Source of the DNA: a bacterium
GTDB taxonomy: Bacteria > Patescibacteriota > Patescibacteriia > 2-12-FULL-60-25
Direction of reading: 5' to 3'
NCBI GenBank assembly: GCA_020056125.1
Contig: JAGVIJ010000010.1
Span: 1 to 5,473, forward strand
DNA length: 5,473 nt
The notes under the pieces are model-generated. The model was not told where the DNA came from. It was given only the letters and a program-made list of their open reading frames with translations, and ran no database searches. Below are positions 1 to 3,613 of the stretch, piece by piece. The position numbers and the translations under genes are program-made. Position 1 is the first letter of the stretch; each line of letters starts with the position of its first letter.

Positions 1-138
1 ATGTATGAGACGGAAGGATTGGGACTCTGGTCAAACGGATATTTTGTTTCAACTGTTGGAATTAACGAAGACATTATTAGAAAGCACATCGAACACCAGG
101 GCGAGGAGGACAAAGGACAAGCGAAGCTTGTATGGTGA
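1..138 (+). CDS. tnpA: IS200/IS605-family TnpA transposase, C-terminal fragment
   Basis: The open frame from the window edge to a TGA stop gives 45 residues, including LWSNGYFVSTVG and IIRKHIEHQG. These match the end of Y1-type (HUH) single-strand transposases, whose usual pattern is LW..GYFVSTVG followed by a helix ...(R/K)xYIExQ. The protein is normally about 140-155 residues, so roughly two thirds lies upstream of the window; the ATG at base 1 is probably internal. In the family the catalytic tyrosine sits in the last helix (Y127 in IS608, context KQYIENQ). Here that position appears to be His (CAC, residue 34 of the fragment), one transition away from TAC, so the copy may be inactive. A typical right-end hairpin follows at once, and the gene converges on rplT. 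The family call is fairly sure; loss of activity is an inference because the rest of the protein is not visible. Confidence 0.8.
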   Translation: MYETEGLGLWSNGYFVSTVGINEDIIRKHIEHQGEEDKGQAKLVW

Positions 139-166
139 AAAAGAAACCACGGCCGTAAGGCCGTGG
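137..166 (-). terminator. Probable intrinsic terminator of the infC-rpmI-rplT operon, supplied by the IS end
   Basis: Read on the minus strand, the 8-bp GC-rich stem with its 4-nt loop is followed by TTTCTTTTTC (146 down to 137), starting 5 nt after the rplT stop. Hairpin plus T tract fits an intrinsic terminator. On the + strand the stem is followed only by a mixed sequence, so termination of tnpA transcripts there would be weaker. Confidence 0.55.
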
Positions 167-172
167 AGTTTC
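143..172. mobile_element. Right-end hairpin of the IS200/IS605 element
   Basis: A perfect 8-bp stem, CCACGGCC (147-154) and GGCCGTGG (159-166), encloses a GTAA loop. Flanking GAAA (143-146) and TTTC (169-172) extend it past a 2-nt bulge. It lies 8 nt after the tnpA stop. IS200/IS605 elements end in such subterminal palindromes, which TnpA binds as single-stranded hairpins, and this sequence is typical of the group. The exact cleavage point cannot be read from one end, but in the family it lies a few bases 3' of the hairpin. That would place it inside or next to the last codons of rplT. Confidence 0.7.
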
Positions 173-506
173 ATACTTTGACGATTTGTTCAAAAACTTT
201 GGGATAGTCGCGGCAGAGTTCAGCCAGGACTTTGCGATCCAATTCAATTTTGCGCTTTTTTAGACTACCAATGAACCGTGAATAGCTTATGCCCAGTTCG
301 CGCGCCGCCGCATTGATGCGAACTTGCTGTAAGCCGCGGTTGTTGCGCTTTTTTAATTTACGGTCGCGATAAGCAAAGGCGCCGGCTTTGATGGCCGCGA
401 TTTTGGCTACCGTAACCTTGGACTTGCGTCCCCACATCATGCCCTTGGTTCGGGCCAAAATATTCTTCCGGCGTTTGATTCTATGTGTTCCGCGTTTGAT
501 TCTCAT
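171..506 (-). CDS. rplT: Large ribosomal subunit protein bL20
   Basis: The 111-residue basic protein matches bL20 along its whole length: MRIKRGTHRIKRRKNIL at the start, then KGMMWGRKSK, IKAGAFAYRDRKLKKR, RINAAARELGISYSRFI and LDRKVLAEL. bL20 binds 23S rRNA early in 50S assembly, and in bacteria such as E. coli it also represses its own operon. E. coli L20 is 118 residues; this one ends at ...FEQIVKV, several residues short of the usual lysine/alanine-rich tail. The stop codon (171-173) overlaps the right-end sequence of the adjacent IS element, so the insertion may have trimmed the tail and provided the stop. It is the last gene of infC-rpmI-rplT. No Shine-Dalgarno sequence precedes the ATG; the upstream gap holds a TTCGAA-rich repeat. 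Confidence 0.97.
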   Translation of the reverse strand: MRIKRGTHRIKRRKNILARTKGMMWGRKSKVTVAKIAAIKAGAFAYRDRKLKKRNNRGLQQVRINAAARELGISYSRFIGSLKKRKIELDRKVLAELCRDYPKVFEQIVKV

Positions 507-510
507 ATAT

Positions 511-583
511 TTGGAATTTCGAATGTGGAATTTTGAAGTTTAATATTTCGACATTCGATATTCGAACTTCGAAATTCGAATTA
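511..583. repeat. AT-rich TTCGAA-type inverted-repeat cluster between rpmI and rplT
   Basis: The gap is packed with words such as AATTTCGAATGT, ACATTCGATATT, TTCGAA and GAAATTCGAATT. Bases 515-526 pair with 551-562 with one mismatch, and 561-582 contains further self-complementary TTCGAA units. Such arrays are common between genes in CPR genomes as I recall them, but I cannot search here. Because the gap is inside the operon it will be transcribed and can fold just upstream of the rplT start. Confidence 0.6.
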
Positions 584-594
584 GGACGGTTGGA

Positions 595-795
595 TTATTT
601 ATTCGGTGTGGCTTTCATCAGGGTCTTGGTGTAGCAACCGGACACGTTTTGGTCGCGGCGCTTTTTGCGCGTAATGGTTCCGGAGTCGCGTGCATTAAAA
701 TGATCTTGACCGCCATGGCGCTTCAAGATTTTGCCTCCTTTGGTGAACCGAATGCGTTTAGCAGTGGCTTTATGTGTTTTGAGTTTCGATTTCAT
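595..795 (-). CDS. rpmI: Large ribosomal subunit protein bL35
   Basis: A 66-residue, very basic protein with the bL35 pattern: KLKTHKATAKRIRFTKGGKILKRHGGQDHFN near the N-terminus, then KKRRDQ and a hydrophobic-poor tail. The family is about 65 residues, so it is full length. It binds 23S rRNA in the 50S subunit. Its place between infC and rplT is the standard order. The ATG (793-795) directly follows the arm of a perfect 20-bp inverted repeat, with a single base between the arm and the start codon, so the start would be occluded when the long stem forms. Only a weak GGG lies upstream, and it sits inside that stem. Confidence 0.95.
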   Translation of the reverse strand: MKSKLKTHKATAKRIRFTKGGKILKRHGGQDHFNARDSGTITRKKRRDQNVSGCYTKTLMKATPNK

Positions 796-796
796 A

Positions 797-897
797 CCCG
801 GTACTACAACTTCGATTTAGGTGAATGAAGTTATGGTTTATTTAGTGAATAATCTTTGATAGATGCGCCGGCACTTCATCGAAGTTGTAGTACCGGG
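797..897 (-). promoter_or_regulatory. Perfect 20-bp inverted repeat closing a 61-nt loop before rpmI (candidate L20 autoregulatory mRNA structure)
   Basis: CCCGGTACTACAACTTCGAT at 797-816 is exactly complementary to 878-897. In the minus-strand transcript the stem starts 8 nt after the infC stop codon and ends 1 nt before the rpmI ATG, filling nearly all of the intergenic gap. Two alternative short stems compete with it: 808-813 with 827-832 (AACTTC/GAAGTT), and 874-877 with 881-884 (CTTC/GAAG). In E. coli, L20 represses rpmI and rplT translation through a long-range structure in this same interval, and in Firmicutes an L20 leader lies upstream of infC. A role here is inferred from position. 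A dispersed transposable repeat is the main alternative. Confidence 0.5.
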
Positions 898-905
898 CAT
901 ATAGC

Positions 906-1460
906 TTAGCTTTTCCTCCCTACGATGGCCGAGACGTTGCCGCCTGTGCGCTTGATCTCTTGTTCAATAAATAATTCGTATTTTTTGCCGATTAGCGCCA
1001 TGAACTCTTTAATGCGCTGAATGGCCAGTTCTCCATGGGCTTTTTCACGGCCGCGTAAGATTATCTCAATCTTCAATTTTTGGCCAGCCTCCAGGAATTC
1101 CAGGGCGCGCGCCAGGCGTACCTCGAAATCGTGTTCACCCATTTTGACCGACAAGCGAATGCCCTTAACTTCCACTCTTTTGGCATGAGCGCGCTGTTGG
1201 CGGAACTCTTTATCCTTTTGATAGCGGAAAGCGCCAAAGTCCAAAAGCCGACAAACCGGGGGTACAGCCAAGGGGGAAACTTCAACCAGGTCGTATTCCC
1301 GTTCGCGAGCCAGCGCCAGAGCCTCGGCGGTTTTAAGCACGCCCAGAGTTTCGCCTTTTTCATCGATCACTCGAACCTCAGGGACGCGAATTTGTTCGTT
1401 TGAGCGATAGCTGGGCGCCACCTCTTTTAAGCGGCCTTGGCGTTTGTAGTGAATTCTCAT
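906..1460 (-). CDS. infC: Translation initiation factor IF-3
   Basis: 184 residues from the ATG at 1460 with both IF3 domains. The N-domain is roughly residues 15-82, with SNEQIRVPEVRVIDEKGE, LGVLKTAEALALA, YDLVEVSPLAVPPVCRLLDFG and FRYQKDKE. After a basic linker comes the C-domain, roughly 90-184, with VKGIRLSVKMGEHDFEVRL, ARALEFLEAGQKLKIEI and LRGREKAHGELA. IF3 binds the 30S subunit, blocks premature 50S joining and checks the start codon and initiator tRNA. A longer reading from a GTG at 1487 would add nine residues, but these are encoded by a REP-like hairpin and lack family similarity, so I chose ATG 1460. It heads the infC-rpmI-rplT operon and has no Shine-Dalgarno sequence; a TATAAT box lies 4 nt before the ATG. 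Confidence 0.96.
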   Translation of the reverse strand: MRIHYKRQGRLKEVAPSYRSNEQIRVPEVRVIDEKGETLGVLKTAEALALAREREYDLVEVSPLAVPPVCRLLDFGAFRYQKDKEFRQQRAHAKRVEVKGIRLSVKMGEHDFEVRLARALEFLEAGQKLKIEIILRGREKAHGELAIQRIKEFMALIGKKYELFIEQEIKRTGGNVSAIVGRKS

Positions 1461-1464
1461 TGTA

Positions 1465-1470
1465 ATTATA
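1465..1470 (-). promoter_or_regulatory. infC: Possible infC -10 box (TATAAT), very close to the start codon
   Basis: A perfect TATAAT on the minus strand ends 4 nt before the infC ATG. No good -35 is visible 16-18 nt upstream, where the REP-like hairpin lies. If used, transcription would begin at or just inside the start codon, so the neighbouring TAATAT (3 nt further upstream), which would give a leaderless message, is an alternative. It may also be a chance AT-rich match, with infC read from upstream ssrA transcripts. Confidence 0.3.
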
Positions 1471-1476
1471 TTAGCT

Positions 1477-1527
1477 GGTAGCCGCACCCTTTAGGGTGCG
1501 TAACGCAGGCTAAAGCCTGCGGCTACC
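1477..1527. repeat. REP-like double-hairpin element between ssrA and infC
   Basis: Outer arms GGTAGCCGCA (1477-1486) and TGCGGCTACC (1518-1527) are perfectly complementary. Between and overlapping them are two compact hairpins, CGCACCCT/AGGGTGCG (1483-1490, 1493-1500) and CGCAGGCT/AGCCTGCG (1504-1511, 1514-1521). The element can therefore form either one long-range stem or two adjacent hairpins. This layout resembles REP/BIME elements, which in other bacteria are moved by TnpA-like (RAYT) proteins. Neither hairpin is followed by a T tract, so it is not a standard terminator for ssrA. Confidence 0.65.
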
Positions 1528-1544
1528 TGGAGTTTGGTTTTTAA

Positions 1545-1565
1545 TGTAGGACGTCGGACGTAGGA
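1545..1565. repeat. GGAC-word repeat, copy 1
   Basis: The sequence TGTAGGACGTCGGAC followed by GTAGGAC is built from repeated GGAC words. The first 15 bases recur exactly, in the same orientation, at 2470-2484, so the two copies flank the ssrA-smpB unit as direct repeats. Confidence 0.6.
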
Positions 1566-1585
1566 CCTGCCTGCCGGCAGGCAGG
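1566..1585. repeat. Perfect 20-bp GC-rich palindrome
   Basis: CCTGCCTGCCGGCAGGCAGG is its own reverse complement; it can fold as an 8-bp stem with a CCGG loop. It lies 20 nt past the tmRNA 3' end. I recall such palindromes as frequent dispersed repeats in Parcubacteria genomes, but cannot verify this here. There is no T tract on either side, so a terminator role is weakly supported, although a strong stem here could block 3' exonucleases on the tmRNA precursor. Confidence 0.7.
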
Positions 1586-1604
1586 CGCCGGACGATTTTT
1601 GTTA

Positions 1605-1991
1605 TGGTGGAGATGGGGGGTATCGCACCCCCGTCCGAACCAGTCAGTCAAAACATTCATGCACAGACTTGGGCCGTTCATAATTTCGAGCGCGAGGCGA
1701 ACGAACGGACAAGACCCTCGCGTCAACATATCGGCCATGTCCTCATCTTCGCGATATGGGACGAAGTTGAGTTAGCTCGGGGTATGACGATCGCATCTCC
1801 GCAGTCGAGCAGCTGCAAAGAGGATCGGGCGCTTGCGATTAAGCGAACGCCGGAACAGGTGAGAATACGTTGAACGCATTCTTGACCTTATTTAAGACAT
1901 TGGCATTTGTCTTGATTGGAACAGTTTAACGAGACGTCCCGCCTCGGTCTGCATATTTTGAAAGATCTGGTCGTCAAAGCTGTTCATCCCC
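1605..1991 (-). ncRNA. ssrA: Transfer-messenger RNA (tmRNA, SsrA)
   Basis: 387 nt, close to the usual 350-400. The 5' end GGGGATG (1991-1985) pairs with CATCTCC (1615-1609, one G.U) to make a tRNA-like acceptor, followed by A and an encoded CCA ending at 1605. The T arm is GGGGG/CCCCC around the loop TGCGATA. After the acceptor comes CTTTGACGACC, the usual D-loop-like start. The long helix H2 is clear: CCAG, TCAAAA and ATGCAGAC on the 5' side match CTGG, TTTTGA and GTCTGTGCAT on the 3' side. An open tag frame follows. tmRNA with SmpB rescues ribosomes stalled on broken mRNAs and tags the peptide for proteolysis. The gene sits downstream of smpB on the same strand and overlaps it by 8 nt. The T loop is unusual in having G where U55 is expected. 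Confidence 0.95.
1839..1904 (-). other. ssrA: tmRNA proteolysis-tag reading frame
   Basis: Within the tmRNA, a frame opening at GCC (1904-1902) runs 21 codons to TAA (1841-1839). It encodes a tag that starts ANVLNKVK and ends FSPVPAFA, to follow the alanine carried by the tmRNA itself. Hydrophobic ends of the ALAA/AFA kind are the normal recognition signal for ClpXP, FtsH or Lon-type proteases. The stop codon lies at the foot of an H5-like hairpin CGCTT/AAGCG (1830-1834, 1841-1845). The resume codon is inferred: GCC gives the common Ala-Asn start, but the AAT on either side of it cannot be excluded. The tag is long compared with the 10-11 residues of proteobacteria. Confidence 0.75.
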
Positions 1992-2415
1992 GCATTTCCC
2001 TGTCTAGGTCGCGTTGTTTGAGTTTTTCGCGCTTATCATGCGCTTTCCGTCCGCGAGCCAGGCCGAATGACAACTTGATGTGTCGGCCGCGAGGATACAA
2101 CGAAAGTGCCACTAATGTCAAGCCTTTTTGCTGATCTTTTCCAAACAAAGAATTCAATTCTTTTTTGGTCACCAGCACCTTGCGGTCGTGCAGGGGATCA
2201 TAACCGGTGAGTCGGCTGGCCTTGGCATAAGGCGCCACATGCGCCCCCATGAGCCAAAGTTCGCCGCGATTGAGTTTCACAAACGCGCCTTGCAGTTTGG
2301 CGCCGCCGTCTCTGATGCTTTTGACCTCTTGCCCCAACAACACCAAACCACCCTCGAATTTTTTGAGGATCTCATATTCGTGCAGGGCTTTGCGATTTTC
2401 AGCGTAAGGCTTCAT
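1984..2415 (-). CDS. smpB: SsrA-binding protein SmpB
   Basis: 143 residues from ATG 2415. The start AENRKALHEYEIL, then GLVLLGQEVKSIRDGGAKL, GELWLMGAHVAPY, YDPLHDRKVLV, KKELNSLFGK, KGLTLVALSLYPRGRHIKLSFGLARGRKAHDKRE match the SmpB beta-barrel and its conserved tail start. SmpB binds the tmRNA tRNA-like domain and takes the place of an anticodon arm in the ribosomal A site. The tail ends KREKLKQRDLDREMRG, about 10-15 residues shorter than in E. coli, and lacks the distal part. Its last codon and TGA stop lie inside the tmRNA acceptor stem, which may explain the short tail. A longer reading from ATG 2529 adds 38 residues encoded by repeats and is not family-like, but it starts where a predicted transcript would begin. 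No Shine-Dalgarno sequence precedes ATG 2415. Confidence 0.95.
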   Translation of the reverse strand: MKPYAENRKALHEYEILKKFEGGLVLLGQEVKSIRDGGAKLQGAFVKLNRGELWLMGAHVAPYAKASRLTGYDPLHDRKVLVTKKELNSLFGKDQQKGLTLVALSLYPRGRHIKLSFGLARGRKAHDKREKLKQRDLDREMRG

Positions 2416-2422
2416 GGTTTTT

Positions 2423-2435
2423 GGGGTCAGACCCC
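2423..2435. repeat. GGGGTC-A-GACCCC palindrome directly upstream of smpB
   Basis: A 13-base near-perfect palindrome ends 7 nt before the smpB ATG on the minus strand. In the mRNA it would form a G4/C4 (to 5-bp) hairpin close to the start codon and would bury the only purine-rich stretch (AAGGGGG). It may be a dispersed repeat, a translational control hairpin, or both. Confidence 0.5.
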
Positions 2436-2469
2436 CTTGAGAATATCGCGAATTGAACTTATGGACAAC

Positions 2470-2495
2470 TGTAGGACGTCGGACATTGGACGCAG
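2470..2495. repeat. GGAC-word repeat, copy 2
   Basis: TGTAGGACGTCGGAC followed by ATTGGACGCAGGAC lies in the smpB leader. The first 15 bases are identical to 1545-1559 in the same orientation. The stretch has no stop codon in the smpB frame, which is why a longer smpB reading is possible. Confidence 0.6.
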
Positions 2496-2528
2496 GACGA
2501 CCGTTTGCTACCTTTCCTCGCTCCAACA

Positions 2529-2537
2529 TGATAAAAT
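2529..2537 (+). promoter_or_regulatory. Candidate extended -10 promoter for the AI-2E transporter
   Basis: TG-A-TAAAAT at 2529-2537 fits an extended -10 box, which tolerates a poor -35; none is evident. Transcription would begin near 2544, about 25 nt before the ATG. It overlaps the -10 box of the opposite promoter, so the two would compete for polymerase. Confidence 0.4.
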
Positions 2538-2563
2538 ATATTTATTCTTAATTCCCCTTTGAA
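2535..2563 (-). promoter_or_regulatory. smpB: Candidate promoter for smpB-ssrA
   Basis: On the minus strand a -35-like TTCAAA (2563-2558, 4 of 6) and a -10-like TATATT (2540-2535, 5 of 6) are 17 nt apart. Transcription would start near 2529-2528, giving a leader of about 113 nt that carries the GGAC-word repeat and the GGGGTC palindrome. The predicted start coincides with an in-frame ATG at 2529. Confidence 0.45.
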
Positions 2564-2568
2564 AAAAT

Positions 2569-3606
2569 ATGCCTAATCTGCAAGAAAGACTCGTAGCCAT
2601 TAAAACCTCCACCATCGTCAAGGTCGTGATCGTACTGTTGGCGCTGGGATTCTTATGGCTGGTGCGAGATGTAATCGCGCTACTCTTTGTGGCTCTGTTT
2701 TTAGCCGCGCTCATGCATCCGGCTGCTGATTGGGGAGCTAAGCGGCGCATTCCCAAGGGGCTGACTGTGTTGTTGATTTATTTAATTTTGATCGCTTTAG
2801 TCAGCGCTTCTTTTGCGCTCATCGTCCCGACTGTGCTCAGCCAAGTCGGAAATTTATCCGACGTCTTCCGCTCTTTGATCACCACGGTTTCCACCGGAGT
2901 GCAGAGCGTGCGCGCGCTCACCGAGCAATATGGATTCCTAAATAATCTAAGCTCGAGCGTGGCGGCTCTGCAACAACAAGCTTCGCTGGCCGCGGGCGGA
3001 GTGTTCAATACGCTGTTTGGAATTTTCGGCGGCATCGCCGGACTGATCATTGTTCTGGTCATGGCGTTTTACATGGTGGTGGAGGAAAAGGAGGCTGTCC
3101 GCCTATTTCAAAATTTAGTGCCGGGCAAATTTCAAGATGTTACGGCCAAAATCATTTCTCAAGTGGAAGTTAAAATCGGTCAGTGGCTCTCCGGTCAATT
3201 CATGTTGAGCTTGACCATCGGCATATTGTATTACATCGGCCTGCTAGTTTTGGGTGTGGAGGGCGCACTGACCCTGGCTGTGTTCGCCGGATTTTTGGAA
3301 TTCATCCCTTATCTTGGACCGATTTTAGGTGGCATCCCCATCGTGATTGTGGCGTTGAGCGATTCTCCGATCAAAGCGTTGCTAGCTTTGGGTTTGGTGA
3401 TTTTGATTCAGCAACTTGAAAATCACATCATCGCGCCCAAGCTCATGCAAAAAGCCGTGGGCTTAAATCCTCTAGTGAGCATCGTGGCCGTGTTGATTGG
3501 CGCCAAATTATTCGGCTTGGTGGGCGTGCTCTTGGCTGTGCCCGTGGCCACGGCAGTGTCTGTGATTTTGAATGCGATGTATCTGCGGCACGAAAAAGTT
3601 GATTAA
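2569..3606 (+). CDS. AI-2E family (PerM/YdiK-like) membrane transporter
   Basis: 345 residues, the usual family length. Hydrophobic segments lie near 15-31, 34-52, 64-87, 148-171, 208-246, 249-263, 267-287 and 300-334, with a soluble helical stretch at about 90-145. The family signature is clear in the C-terminal half: EFIPYLGPILGGIPIVIVAL (244-263), then QQLENHIIAPKLM, VGLNPLVSI and GLVGVLLAVPVA. Members include E. coli TqsA, linked to autoinducer-2 export, and Na+(Li+)/H+ antiporters of halophiles; the substrate cannot be read from sequence, and AI-2 is unlikely as no luxS is seen. ATG 2569 fits the usual N-terminus; no Shine-Dalgarno sequence precedes it. The next gene starts 7 nt after the stop, so the two are probably cotranscribed. 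Confidence 0.92.
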   Translation: MPNLQERLVAIKTSTIVKVVIVLLALGFLWLVRDVIALLFVALFLAALMHPAADWGAKRRIPKGLTVLLIYLILIALVSASFALIVPTVLSQVGNLSDVFRSLITTVSTGVQSVRALTEQYGFLNNLSSSVAALQQQASLAAGGVFNTLFGIFGGIAGLIIVLVMAFYMVVEEKEAVRLFQNLVPGKFQDVTAKIISQVEVKIGQWLSGQFMLSLTIGILYYIGLLVLGVEGALTLAVFAGFLEFIPYLGPILGGIPIVIVALSDSPIKALLALGLVILIQQLENHIIAPKLMQKAVGLNPLVSIVAVLIGAKLFGLVGVLLAVPVATAVSVILNAMYLRHEKVD

Positions 3607-3613
3607 AAATATC

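Noticed and set aside
1080..1403. Frames on both strands within infC
   Set aside because: Shadows of infC; no recognisable protein and odd composition.
1461..1487. GTG start at 1487 extending infC by nine residues
   Set aside because: The extension is encoded by the REP-like hairpin and an AT-rich box; IF3 proteins do not carry it.
1483..1585. Intrinsic terminator after ssrA formed by the palindrome or REP-like hairpins
   Set aside because: No T tract follows any of these stems in the minus-strand direction; read-through into infC remains possible.
1477..1585. CRISPR array
   Set aside because: The repeats differ from one another, are not regularly spaced and no cas gene is visible.
1541..2134. 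Open frames on both strands across 1541-1873 and 1916-2134
   Set aside because: They lie across the tmRNA gene, its repeats and the end of smpB, resemble no protein, and the tmRNA structure explains the sequence.
2128..2562. Plus-strand frame opposite smpB
   Set aside because: It is the antisense shadow of smpB and its repeat-filled leader; SmpB similarity is unambiguous.
2569..3606. Naming the transporter as an autoinducer-2 exporter
   Set aside because: The family is functionally mixed and no quorum-sensing gene is in view, so only the family name is used.
3572..3613. Upstream ATG at 3572 for the single-pass membrane protein
   Set aside because: It lies inside the transporter gene and adds a cysteine-containing stretch unlike the Pro/Ser-rich N-terminus; ATG 3614 fits the operon spacing.
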